A DNA stretch of 64,000 nt from Paenibacillus contaminans (GTDB taxonomy: Bacteria; Bacillota; Bacilli; Paenibacillales; NBRC-103111). The notes below the pieces were generated by a model, which ran no database searches, was not told the origin of the DNA, and saw only the letters and a program-made list of their open reading frames with translations. The DNA lies in NCBI RefSeq assembly GCF_003285015.1, contig NZ_QMFB01000010.1, forward strand, positions 24,024-88,023, in the 5' to 3' direction. Of this stretch, positions 25,069 through 33,352 are shown one piece after another (positions within the stretch are counted from its first letter, which is position 1; each line of letters starts with the position of its first letter). The translations under genes were made by a program, and so were the position numbers.

Positions 25069-25947
25069 GTGGGCTTTAACTGGTTTGACCGCAATCTCAA
25101 ATGGGTGTACACGCTGCCGGCCGTTCTGTTCGTCCTGCTGATGATGGTGTTTCCGATCGTGTATACGCTGAGGATCAGCTTCTTCGAATGGAGCATGTCC
25201 GCTACGACGCCTCCGAAGTGGGTCGGCATCGACAACTACATCGCGCTGTTTAACGACAATCGGTTCTGGCATGCGGTCAGGGCGACGTTTTATTTCACGT
25301 TTGTCGCGCTAATTTTCGAAACGGTGCTCGGGATCGCCATAGCCGTTCTGCTTAATCGCGAATTTATGGGCAAAAATCTCGTAAAAACCGTGTTTTTGCT
25401 GCCGATGGTTGCGACGCCTGTGGCGATGGGGCTTGTATGGCTGCTTATTTACGAGCCGTCGATCGGCGTTGCGAACACGGTGCTGAAATCGCTCGGTTTA
25501 AAGCCGCTTCTCTGGCTTGCATCGCCGAGCCAAGTGCTGCCTTCGCTGATCGTGATCGACGTATGGGAGTGGACGCCGATGATTTCGCTGATCATTATGG
25601 CGGGTTTGTCCACTTTGCCGAACGATCCGTATGAAGCCGCAGACGTGGACGGGGCTTCCGCCTGGACGAAGTTCACGGCCATTACGCTTCCTTTGCTGAG
25701 GCCTACCATCATCGTAGCGGCGATGCTGAGGCTGATCGACGTTCTCAAAACGTTCGACATTATTTACGCGACGACGCAAGGCGGGCCGAACTTCGCTTCG
25801 GAGACGCTGAATTTATACGGCTACGTGCTCGGCTTTCAATATTTCAAGCTGGGGATGGCCTCTTCGCTGCTCGTCATTTTCTTTGCCATCGTAATGGCTT
25901 TCACGCTTTTGATGATTTGGGCGCGCAAACGATTGGAGGCTGCGTAA
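25069..25947 (+). CDS. Sugar ABC transporter permease, UgpA/MalF type
   Basis: The 292-residue permease has about six transmembrane helices and an EAA loop YEAADVDGASAWTKFTA. GTG at 25069 is chosen because AAAGGA lies eight bases upstream; an earlier in-frame GTG at 25003 sits inside the loop of the intercistronic hairpin without a ribosome site. The stop codon TAA shares its last base with the ATG of the next permease. Confidence 0.88.
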   Translation: MGFNWFDRNLKWVYTLPAVLFVLLMMVFPIVYTLRISFFEWSMSATTPPKWVGIDNYIALFNDNRFWHAVRATFYFTFVALIFETVLGIAIAVLLNREFMGKNLVKTVFLLPMVATPVAMGLVWLLIYEPSIGVANTVLKSLGLKPLLWLASPSQVLPSLIVIDVWEWTPMISLIIMAGLSTLPNDPYEAADVDGASAWTKFTAITLPLLRPTIIVAAMLRLIDVLKTFDIIYATTQGGPNFASETLNLYGYVLGFQYFKLGMASSLLVIFFAIVMAFTLLMIWARKRLEAA

Positions 25948-26762
25948 TGAAACGTAAAAAAGGCGGCACGGCGACGCTCGCCGTGCTGACGTGTATCGTC
26001 CTGTTCGTGTTCGCATTTCCGTTTATATGGATGCTTCTCGCTTCGTTCAAGACGCAAGCGCAAATTATGTCCACGGGCAACTTTCTGTTTTTCAAGCCGA
26101 CGGGACATAATTACACGAGCGTTTTCCAAGAGTACGACTTCCTGAAATTTATCGTCAACAGCTTTATCGTAGCGGTAGGCTCGACGGTGCTGTCGCTCGT
26201 GTTAGGGCTGCCGGCCGCATATGCGATCGCCAGATACAAGCTGCAGCAGTTAGGGCTTGTCATCCTGGTCGCCCGGATCATTCCGGGTATTACGTTTCTG
26301 ATTCCATGGTTCATTTTATTTTCCAAAATCAATCTGGTCGATACGTATACGGCGCTTATTCTAAGCCATATGCTGGTCGGTCTGCCGTTCATCATCTGGA
26401 TCATGATTTCGTTCTTCGAGGCGCTTCCGCTTGAAATCGAGGAATCCGGCTTGATCGACGGCTGCACGCGGCATCAAGTGTTCCTAAGGATCATCATGCC
26501 GATTTCGGGGCCGGGCGTCATTACCTCGTCGCTGCTTTCGTTCATTTTCTCGTGGAACAATTTTATGTTCTCGATCATTCTGGCCGGGGACAAAACGAAG
26601 ACGCTGCCGATCGCGGTATTCAACTTCATGTCTTACTCGGAAATCAATTGGGGCGCGTTGATGGCCGCCGCCTGCATCATTACGCTTCCCGTGCTCATTA
26701 TCGCGCTCGTCGCCCAGCGTTATATCGTCAGCGGTCTTGCGGCCGGCGCCGTGAAGGGGTGA
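25947..26762 (+). CDS. Sugar ABC transporter permease, UgpE/MalG type
   Basis: The 271-residue permease has a basic N-terminus, about six transmembrane helices and an EAA-like loop IEESGLIDGCTRHQVFLRI. TTGGAGG lies before the ATG, which overlaps the upstream stop by one base. With the gene before it, it forms the channel of the third importer; dgoD follows within six bases, showing one transcript. Confidence 0.9.
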   Translation: MKRKKGGTATLAVLTCIVLFVFAFPFIWMLLASFKTQAQIMSTGNFLFFKPTGHNYTSVFQEYDFLKFIVNSFIVAVGSTVLSLVLGLPAAYAIARYKLQQLGLVILVARIIPGITFLIPWFILFSKINLVDTYTALILSHMLVGLPFIIWIMISFFEALPLEIEESGLIDGCTRHQVFLRIIMPISGPGVITSSLLSFIFSWNNFMFSIILAGDKTKTLPIAVFNFMSYSEINWGALMAAACIITLPVLIIALVAQRYIVSGLAAGAVKG

Positions 26763-26768
26763 AACGCG

Positions 26769-27917
26769 TTGAAAATAACGAAGCTGGAGCTGTTCAAAGT
26801 GCCGCCCCGCTGGCTGTTCCTCAAAATCGATACGGATGAGGGGATAGCGGGCTGGGGCGAGCCGATCGTCGAAGGCAAGGCGGATACGGTGGCGGCTGCC
26901 GTTCAGGAAATGGCCGACTACTTGATCGGGCGGGACCCGATGCGGATTGAGGATATATGGCAGGTGCTTTACCGGGCGGCTTTTTACCGCGGAGGACCTA
27001 TCCTTACGAGTGCGATGTCGGGGATCGAGCAGGCGTTATGGGATATTAAGGGGAAATTTTACGGCGCTCCCGTTTACGATTTGCTCGGCGGGGCTTGCCG
27101 CGACAAAACCCGCGTTTACTGCTGGATCGGCGGCGATAGGCCGAACGACGTCGGCGAAGCGGCCAAGCGGCAGGTCGCAGCGGGTTTTACCGCGGTGAAA
27201 ATGAACGGCACCGAAGAAATGCATTATATCGATTCGTTCGCCAAAGTCGAACAAGCGGCGGCACGAATCGCAGCCGTCCGCGACGCGGTCGGCCCGAATG
27301 TCGGAATCGGCATCGATTTTCACGGCCGCGTACATAAGGCGATGGCCAAGGTGCTGGCCAAGGAGCTCGAGCCGTTCAGGCCGATGTTTATCGAGGAGCC
27401 TGTGCTGCCGGAAAATAATGAAGCGTTGGCCGAATTCGCCCGGTATACAAGCTGTCCGATCGCAACGGGCGAGCGTATGTATACGCGATGGGGCTTCAAG
27501 GAACTGCTTGCGCAGGGCATCGTCGATATTATTCAGCCGGATTTGTCGCATGCCGGAGGCATTCTCGAGACGCGTAAAATAGCGGCGATGGCGGAAGCGT
27601 ACGATATCGCCGTAGCACCGCATTGTCCGCTCGGACCAATTGCGCTTGCGGCTTGCCTGCAGCTCGATACGTGCACGCCGAACGCCTTCATCCAAGAGCA
27701 GAGCCTCGGCATTCATTACAATCAAGGGAGCGATCTGCTCGACTATTTGTCGGATCCCGGTATTTTCGAGTACAAAGAGGGCTTTGTCGCCAATTTGACC
27801 GGCCCCGGGCTCGGCATAGAAATCAATGAAGCGAAAGTGCGGGAAATGGCCGAAACCGGCCATCGCTGGCGGAATCCCGTATGGCGGCAGGACGACGGTA
27901 CAGTGGCGGAGTGGTAG
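26769..27917 (+). CDS. dgoD: D-galactonate dehydratase
   Basis: The 382-residue protein is an enolase-superfamily enzyme closely resembling E. coli DgoD from residue 1 (MKITKLELFKVPPRWLFLKI) to the C-terminal SVAEW-like TVAEW. The metal ligands fall at the same numbers as in E. coli: Asp183, Glu209 and Glu235; so do His185 (GIDFHGR) and His285 (APHCPLGP), the acid-base pair. It converts D-galactonate to 2-dehydro-3-deoxy-D-galactonate. TTG at 26769 follows AAGGGG. No kinase or aldolase (dgoK, dgoA) is adjacent, so those steps would be encoded elsewhere. Confidence 0.92.
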   Translation: MKITKLELFKVPPRWLFLKIDTDEGIAGWGEPIVEGKADTVAAAVQEMADYLIGRDPMRIEDIWQVLYRAAFYRGGPILTSAMSGIEQALWDIKGKFYGAPVYDLLGGACRDKTRVYCWIGGDRPNDVGEAAKRQVAAGFTAVKMNGTEEMHYIDSFAKVEQAAARIAAVRDAVGPNVGIGIDFHGRVHKAMAKVLAKELEPFRPMFIEEPVLPENNEALAEFARYTSCPIATGERMYTRWGFKELLAQGIVDIIQPDLSHAGGILETRKIAAMAEAYDIAVAPHCPLGPIALAACLQLDTCTPNAFIQEQSLGIHYNQGSDLLDYLSDPGIFEYKEGFVANLTGPGLGIEINEAKVREMAETGHRWRNPVWRQDDGTVAEW

Positions 27918-28118
27918 GAATGATGTGGCTGAGCGGCAAACGGTTCTTCAAGAGGCTTTTCCGCGCCGCGCGCGACTCCAGTACACGGTGCTCAGTCACA
28001 CGTCGGCGGTCAAACCTTGTGTGAATACGAGGGAAAAGGCATAACCAAGCGCAACTGTCGGAAACGGCAGTCCGCAAGACCGTTTAACCCGACAAGGTAA
28101 ACCGGCGCAAAAAAATGA

Positions 28119-28147
28119 TTGACACCGGAATACGGGTGTGAGATAGT
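28119..28147 (+). promoter_or_regulatory. Sigma-A promoter of the TetR/SMR operon
   Basis: A perfect -35 TTGACA (28119-28124) and GATAGT (28142-28147) are separated by 17 bases. The palindromic operator begins four bases after the -10, covering the transcription start. Confidence 0.7.
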
Positions 28148-28150
28148 GTA

Positions 28151-28170
28151 CCTAACTAATGATAGTTAGG
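28151..28170. promoter_or_regulatory. Perfect 20-bp palindromic TetR operator
   Basis: CCTAACTA and TAGTTAGG are exact reverse complements separated by ATGA. The site lies between the -10 element and the TetR start codon, the usual place for an autoregulatory TetR-family operator. Confidence 0.8.
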
Positions 28171-28181
28171 CGGTGTTGGAG

Positions 28182-28766
28182 ATGACTGCGAACCGGATTA
28201 AAGAAGCTGCGCTCGAGCATTTTGCCAAGCACGGCTACGATGGCGCTTCGCTTTCGCAAATTGCGGCGGATGTCGGCATTCGAACGCCTTCCATTTACGC
28301 TCATTTCAAGAGCAAGGAGTCGCTGTTTTTCGGCGTATTCAGCGATGTCGCCCAGCAGGAATGGAAATCTGTCGCCGATGTTTTGTCGCGGCAGGATGAT
28401 GAACCGTTGGAGGAGCGGCTGCTCGGCGTAATCGCACATTTTAAAGAGCGGTTCGACGGGGACGGCGCAATGAAATTTTGGATGCGCATGATGTTTTTTC
28501 CGCCGGCTTCGCTGCAGAAAAATATTTTGGATTCGATGTATGACGAGTATTTGGACAAGATCGAGGAGGCGCTCGTGGCCGTATTTTTGCAGGCTTCGCC
28601 GCGGGGCGAAGAAAATCAGGAGCAGGCCAAACAGGCTGCGACGGCATTCCTTTGCTTGCTGGACGGCTTGCTCGTGGAGCTGATGTATGGAGGAAAGGAC
28701 CGCTTTTCCAAACGTTTGAACGCTGCATGGGCGATTTTCTGGCAGGGGTTGAACGCAAAGAATTAA
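28182..28766 (+). CDS. TetR-family repressor of the SMR efflux pair
   Basis: The 194-residue protein has an N-terminal TetR helix-turn-helix (residues about 5-50: ALEHFAKHGYDGASLSQIA, then SIYAHFKSKESLFFGVF) and a helical C-terminal ligand domain. ATG at 28182 fits the AGGCGG site; a GTG three codons earlier is also open. It lies 54 bases before two small multidrug resistance genes and just after a perfect palindrome, so it most likely represses itself and the pump until an inducing compound binds. The ligand is unknown. Confidence 0.9.
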   Translation: MTANRIKEAALEHFAKHGYDGASLSQIAADVGIRTPSIYAHFKSKESLFFGVFSDVAQQEWKSVADVLSRQDDEPLEERLLGVIAHFKERFDGDGAMKFWMRMMFFPPASLQKNILDSMYDEYLDKIEEALVAVFLQASPRGEENQEQAKQAATAFLCLLDGLLVELMYGGKDRFSKRLNAAWAIFWQGLNAKN

Positions 28767-28820
28767 GGCAGGGATCGCCAAAAAGAGAGATCCCGCTGCT
28801 TACCTTGGGAGGGGAGCATC

Positions 28821-29162
28821 ATGAATCGCAACTGGTTAATGGTTATCGGCGCCGGAGTAATGGAGGTTGCCTGGGTGACCGGACTTAAACACTCCGCCGC
28901 TTGGTGGGAATGGCTGCTGACGATTATCGCGATCATTCTCAGCTTCGACGTTTTGATCCGCGCGACTCGGGTATTGCCCATCGGTGCGGTTTATGCCGTA
29001 TTTACGGGATTGGGTACGGCGGGGACGGTTATTTTGGAAATGATCGTTTTCGGCGAACCGTTCAGCTGGTTGAAGGTTTTATTTATTCTGATTCTGCTTA
29101 CGGGCGTCATCGGGCTTAAAATGGTCACCAAGTCGAAGGGCGAGGAGGCGGCCGCATCATGA
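28821..29162 (+). CDS. SMR efflux subunit, YkkC-like
   Basis: A 113-residue protein with four transmembrane helices and the invariant membrane-embedded glutamate in VMEVAWVTGLK near residue 15, plus YAVFTGLGTAGTVILEM, typical of small multidrug resistance proteins. GGGAGGGG precedes the ATG. It overlaps the next gene by four bases, so the two subunits are coupled, as in the YkkC/YkkD heterodimer of B. subtilis, which exports guanidinium. No guanidine riboswitch is present; control appears to be by TetR. Confidence 0.88.
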   Translation: MNRNWLMVIGAGVMEVAWVTGLKHSAAWWEWLLTIIAIILSFDVLIRATRVLPIGAVYAVFTGLGTAGTVILEMIVFGEPFSWLKVLFILILLTGVIGLKMVTKSKGEEAAAS

Positions 29163-29473
29163 GCTGGATCATACTTGTTCTTGCAGGATTTGGTGAGGTT
29201 GTCGGCGTAATCGGCATTCAGAAGGTCAATGAAAAACGTACCTGGAAATCGTTCTCCGTGCTGGTCGGCGGCTTTGGGGTCAGCTTCCTGCTGCTGTCGC
29301 TTGCCATGAGAGAAATTCCGATGGGAACCGCATACGCGGTCTGGACCGGAATCGGCACCGCCGGCGGCGCTTTGGCGGGAATGCTGCTGTTCGGCGAGCC
29401 GAAGCAGTGGATTCGGGTATTGTTCATCTCGATGATTTTATCCGCAGCCATCGGCTTGAAGCTTTTGGCTTAA
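29159..29473 (+). CDS. SMR efflux subunit, YkkD-like
   Basis: A 104-residue protein with four transmembrane helices, the conserved glutamate in FGEVVGVIGIQ near residue 13, and YAVWTGIGTAGGALAGMLLFGE. It starts within the stop codon of the preceding gene (ATGA overlap). The two different SMR proteins probably assemble as a heterodimeric proton-coupled exporter of small cations; the substrate cannot be read from the sequence. Confidence 0.88.
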   Translation: MSWIILVLAGFGEVVGVIGIQKVNEKRTWKSFSVLVGGFGVSFLLLSLAMREIPMGTAYAVWTGIGTAGGALAGMLLFGEPKQWIRVLFISMILSAAIGLKLLA

Positions 29474-29592
29474 TAATTGAAGTCGCTGCAGCCGAATGAG
29501 AAATATACGAACTTACGTTTGGTATAGCAGATAACACGATAATCATTGCGGAAAAGAGCGGATTTAATCGGCTCAGTCGTATAAAGGAATGA

Positions 29593-29623
29593 TTTAGCCG
29601 AGGGCGGCATGCCTTCGGCTAAA
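29593..29623. terminator. Terminator-like hairpin without T run
   Basis: TTTAGCCGAGGG pairs with CCTTCGGCTAAA (one G-U pair), a 12-bp stem 120 bases after the SMR genes. No T tract follows, so it may be a transcript-end or barrier structure rather than a standard terminator. Confidence 0.4.
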
Positions 29624-29728
29624 TGCATGTAAGCAGCTTTTATCGCGTAAGCTTTGACGAATGGAAGGCGGATGTGTAAAATCGAAACTAGGTTACATCA
29701 TGCATGTGCGGAAGAGGAGGCCATAACG

Positions 29729-31348
29729 ATGAAGATCGAAACGGCGAGCTGGCCCAAAAGCCAGCCGTTAGCCGAACAATATACGTCTGCATTCGAAAAT
29801 GTTCAATCGTTTTACGATTTCGCGCCCGGGGCTTGGACGGAACGCGCCGGATGGCTCGATAGCGGCAGTTCGCCTGCGGCGAACCGCGGAGAGCTTGTGA
29901 AGCTGCTGATGGCTTTTAACGAGAAATCGGAAAATGCGCCAGAAGCGATCGAAAATATCCGGCTTTTGCGCGATCCCCGAACGCTTGTCATTGCGGGCGG
30001 GCAGCAAGCGGGACTGTTTACCGGACCGCTGCTTGTCGTTTACAAGGCAATTACGGTTCTGCAAGCCGCGCGGGAAGCTTCCGCCCAGCTGGGCAGGCCG
30101 GTTGTGCCCGTGTTTTGGATTGCCGGGGAGGATCATGATTTCGATGAAGTGAATCATACATATGTTATGAGTCCACAGCAATCGATAGAGAAAGTCCAAA
30201 TCGCTCATCCGACAGGCATCCGAACGTCGATAAGCCGTCTGTCGATAACCGAATGGAGCGATGCGATCAAACAGCTGGAAGGGCAACTGCCCGATACAGA
30301 ATTTAAAGCGCCGCTTCTCGATAAGCTGCAAGCATTCGCCGAACGTTCCGATACGCTCGTCTCCTATTTTGCCCGGATCGTCGCAGACATGTTCGGGCGG
30401 CATGGGCTCGTGCTGATCGATTCCGACGATCCTTCCTTAAGGAAGCTGGAAGCGCCGATGTTCAGGCATATGCTGGAAGCGCACCGCGACATTCGCGAAG
30501 CGGTCGAAGCCGGAGTAGCGAATGTGGAAGCGCTCGGATACCGTCCGCAAGCGGAAACGGCTGCGGACAGCGTGAACCTCTTTATTTTCCGGGAAGATGG
30601 CGAGCGAGTGCTGCTGCATTCGGACGGGGACGATTTTACGGATCGCAAGAAACAGTTCCGATACGGCATGGAACAGCTGCTCGAGTGGACGGAGCAAGCG
30701 CCTCAGCGTTTCAGCAACAACGTCATGACGCGTCCGGCCATGCAGGATTACGTGCTTCCGGTGCTCGGCGTCGTGCTCGGACCGGGAGAAATCGCCTACT
30801 GGTCGCAGCTGAAGGGCGTTTTTCATGCGCTGGGGATGAGGATGCCGATTATCGTTCCTCGTCAGGAATATACGTTATTGGAAGGCACCATCGTCAAGCA
30901 TATGGATAAATACGGGCTTTCGTTCGAAGATGTGCTCGGTTGTTTCGAAGAGAAGAAAAACGGCTGGCTGAAAGAGCAGGACGAACTGAAGCTCGAGCAG
31001 CGTTTTGACGAGATCGAGTTGAAGTTTAACGACATGTACACGCCTCTTGTCGAGGATATCGCCGGCATCAATGCCGGACTGCGGAAGCTCGGGGAGACGA
31101 ATATGCAGAAAATCGCCGAGCAAATCCGGTTTCTCAAAGGAAAGGCGATCGACGCCCGCCAAGCGCAGCAGGAGTCGGCTGTCCGTCAGCTTGACCGGAT
31201 CCGATTGACGATATCACCTATCGGCAAACTGCAGGAAAGAGTGTATAATGTTTATGCTTACTTGAACAAGTACGGCGACTCTTGGCTGCACGTACTGGCG
31301 GAAACGCCTTACGAACCGGACGGCTTGCATCGCATTGTCCATTTATAA
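29729..31348 (+). CDS. bshC: Putative cysteine ligase BshC, bacillithiol biosynthesis
   Basis: The 539-residue protein has the length and motifs of BshC: AGGQQAGLFTGPLLVVYKAIT, VPVFWIAGEDHDFDEVNH and a C-terminal coiled coil (about residues 410-500). BshC adds cysteine to glucosaminyl malate in the last step of bacillithiol synthesis. ATG at 29729 follows GAGGAGG by eight bases; an open frame from 29654 has no such site. In B. subtilis this gene (yllA) directly precedes mraZ, so its place here marks the return to the conserved neighbourhood. Confidence 0.92.
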   Translation: MKIETASWPKSQPLAEQYTSAFENVQSFYDFAPGAWTERAGWLDSGSSPAANRGELVKLLMAFNEKSENAPEAIENIRLLRDPRTLVIAGGQQAGLFTGPLLVVYKAITVLQAAREASAQLGRPVVPVFWIAGEDHDFDEVNHTYVMSPQQSIEKVQIAHPTGIRTSISRLSITEWSDAIKQLEGQLPDTEFKAPLLDKLQAFAERSDTLVSYFARIVADMFGRHGLVLIDSDDPSLRKLEAPMFRHMLEAHRDIREAVEAGVANVEALGYRPQAETAADSVNLFIFREDGERVLLHSDGDDFTDRKKQFRYGMEQLLEWTEQAPQRFSNNVMTRPAMQDYVLPVLGVVLGPGEIAYWSQLKGVFHALGMRMPIIVPRQEYTLLEGTIVKHMDKYGLSFEDVLGCFEEKKNGWLKEQDELKLEQRFDEIELKFNDMYTPLVEDIAGINAGLRKLGETNMQKIAEQIRFLKGKAIDARQAQQESAVRQLDRIRLTISPIGKLQERVYNVYAYLNKYGDSWLHVLAETPYEPDGLHRIVHL

Positions 31349-31477
31349 CGACCCCCGGCAAGCGGCGCGAACGCTCCCGAATGCAGTCTATCCGGTGCGT
31401 CAACCGGAGCCGCTATTGACGAGAGCTTATAGTTGAAGGTTCCGAAGTTTTTTCATTACAGCTAATGGAGGTTTCCG

Positions 31478-32749
31478 ATGTCATCCAATAATGCCAAAGA
31501 ACGCAGTGTCATTACCGACCTTGGCCTTGCGCCGGAAGGTCATCTTAAAATCGATTGGGCAAGCGCGCATATGCCGGTGCTGAACCGGATCAAAGCACAA
31601 TTCGAAACGGAGCAGCCTTTTAAAGGATTAAAGGTCGCCATTTCCTTGCATCTCGAAGCGAAAACCGCTTACCTGGCGAAGGTTGTCAAAGCGGGCGGAG
31701 CCGAAGTAGCGATTACGGGCAGCAACCCGCTCTCTACGCAGGACGACGTTTGTGCGGCATTGGTCGAGGACGGGATTACGGTATTCGCGAAATACAACCC
31801 GAGCCCGGAGGAATATAAAGAGCTGCTGATCAAAACGCTGGAGACGGCTCCGGATCTGATCATCGACGACGGCGGCGATCTCGTTTCCATACTCCATGCG
31901 GAGCGCCAGGATTTGCTTGCGAACGTGCGCGGCGGCGCGGAAGAAACGACGACAGGCATCCTGCGCTTGAAAGCGATGGAGAAGGACGGACAGCTGAAAT
32001 TCCCGATGGTTGCAGTGAACGACGCGTTCTGCAAATATTTGTTCGACAACCGTTACGGAACCGGCCAGTCCGCATGGGACGGCATCAACCGGACGACGAA
32101 CCTCGTCGTGGCAGGCAAGACGGTCGTTGTCGCCGGCTACGGCTGGTGCGGCAAAGGAGTTGCGATGCGGGCCAAAGGGCTCGGCGCGAACGTCGTCGTA
32201 ACCGAAATCGACGCGATAAAAGCGGTTGAAGCGTACATGGACGGCTTCCACGTTATGCCGATGAGCGAAGCGGCGAAAATCGGCGATTTCTTCGTAACCG
32301 TAACTGGCAACCGCGACGTCATCACCGGCGAGCATTACAAAGTGATGAAGGATGGCGCGATTTTGTCCAACGCGGGTCATTTCGACGTTGAGGTCAACAA
32401 GCCGGAGCTCGAAGCGCTGGCCGTATCGATCCGGACGGTGCGCCGCAATATCGTGGAGTATCAGCTTGCGGACGGCAGGAAGTTTTATATTTTGGCGGAA
32501 GGACGTCTCGTAAACCTGGCGGCAGGCGACGGACATCCGGCGGAAATTATGGACATGACATTCGCGCTTCAAGCGATGTCACTGAAATATGTTAACGATG
32601 AATATAAAGAAATCGGAAGCAAAGTCGTCAACGTTCCTTATGAGCTTGACGAGCAAGTGGCTCGCTTTAAACTGGAGTCGCTTGGCATCGGCATCGATTC
32701 GTTGTCCGCCGAGCAGAAAGCATATTTGGACAGCTGGACGGAGCATTAG
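31478..32749 (+). CDS. ahcY: Adenosylhomocysteinase
   Basis: The 423-residue protein carries the NAD-binding loop VVAGYGWCGKGVAMRAKG and the segments AVNDAFCKYLFDNRYGTG and GHFDVEV typical of S-adenosylhomocysteine hydrolase. It lacks the roughly 40-residue insertion of some bacterial and eukaryotic forms. It splits S-adenosylhomocysteine to homocysteine and adenosine, removing the inhibitor made by methyltransferases. GGAGG lies six bases before the ATG. It has its own terminator and stands between bshC and a small unknown gene. Confidence 0.93.
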   Translation: MSSNNAKERSVITDLGLAPEGHLKIDWASAHMPVLNRIKAQFETEQPFKGLKVAISLHLEAKTAYLAKVVKAGGAEVAITGSNPLSTQDDVCAALVEDGITVFAKYNPSPEEYKELLIKTLETAPDLIIDDGGDLVSILHAERQDLLANVRGGAEETTTGILRLKAMEKDGQLKFPMVAVNDAFCKYLFDNRYGTGQSAWDGINRTTNLVVAGKTVVVAGYGWCGKGVAMRAKGLGANVVVTEIDAIKAVEAYMDGFHVMPMSEAAKIGDFFVTVTGNRDVITGEHYKVMKDGAILSNAGHFDVEVNKPELEALAVSIRTVRRNIVEYQLADGRKFYILAEGRLVNLAAGDGHPAEIMDMTFALQAMSLKYVNDEYKEIGSKVVNVPYELDEQVARFKLESLGIGIDSLSAEQKAYLDSWTEH

Positions 32750-32756
32750 AAGTATC

Positions 32757-32784
32757 GGCGTTCCCTGCGGGGGACGCTTTTTTA
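32757..32784 (+). terminator. Rho-independent terminator after ahcY
   Basis: GCGTTCCC pairs with GGGGACGC around a TGCG loop and runs into six T residues. Confidence 0.8.
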
Positions 32785-32862
32785 TTAAACAAAAGAAGCT
32801 TATCAAGCGCAACGTCGCTTCCGGCGGTTTCGATACCTTTACCTTTCGCATACGGTTTTCGG

Positions 32863-32889
32863 TTGGCGAGGGCGTATATGCGATATAAT
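32863..32889 (+). promoter_or_regulatory. Probable sigma-A promoter
   Basis: A perfect -10 TATAAT (32884-32889) lies 15 bases after TTGGCG (32863-32868). It is 37 bases before the start codon of the small gene at 32927. Confidence 0.5.
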
Positions 32890-32926
32890 AAACGTATTCG
32901 GCAATCTATAAACGGGAGGTCTTTTC

Positions 32927-33169
32927 ATGGATGATAAACGGAATATGCTGGAACAGCAGTTGATCGAAATGCTCTCCGAAGGCGAAATGAAAACGGATGA
33001 CCCGAAGGAATCGGCGGTAAAGCGAATTCATCCGAAGTATGTGATGCGAATCCAGACGGAAAAAGATCCTGTTCGCGAAGAAACGGAGCTGTACCGTCAA
33101 ATGGCCAAGGAAGTCGACGATCGCTACGATAAACGGCTTGAAACTCAAAAACGCGGTAAGCTCGAATAA
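32927..33169 (+). CDS. Small protein of unknown function
   Basis: An 80-residue, highly charged and probably helical cytoplasmic protein with no membrane segment or motif that I recognise. It is supported by GGGAGG seven bases before the ATG and a promoter with perfect -10. It has HPKYVMRIQTEKDPVREETE in the middle, which could serve as a search key. Nothing in the context gives a role. Confidence 0.7.
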   Translation: MDDKRNMLEQQLIEMLSEGEMKTDDPKESAVKRIHPKYVMRIQTEKDPVREETELYRQMAKEVDDRYDKRLETQKRGKLE

Positions 33170-33352
33170 GGAGCGACCACTGCCGGTTTCGATCGCCCGC
33201 CGCGGGATTACAGAGAAGCCTATTGGTTTCTAGTATATTTTGAAGATCTAACCGCAGCAAGCAACATTTTCCATCCCTCTTCCGTTTACAAGTTTGGATG
33301 CCGAGAAGGCGTTCGACCAATTCCGGTAAACCGGGACGAAGGGGGTTTTGGC

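Noticed and set aside
25003..25071. GTG start at 25003 for the third-operon permease
   Set aside because: It lies in the loop of the intercistronic hairpin without a ribosome site, while GTG at 25069 has AAAGGA at eight bases.
27918..28181. Guanidine riboswitch for the SMR genes
   Set aside because: The region holds a promoter and a TetR palindrome with a short leader; no ykkC-type motif (ACGR and conserved stems) was found.
31349..31477. SAM or SAH riboswitch before ahcY
   Set aside because: The 129-base gap shows none of the conserved helices of SAM-I, SAM-II or SAH elements that I could find, and no terminator before the ribosome site.
31628..32572. 314-codon open frame opposite ahcY
   Set aside because: Shadow of a highly conserved gene; no ribosome site and no domain.
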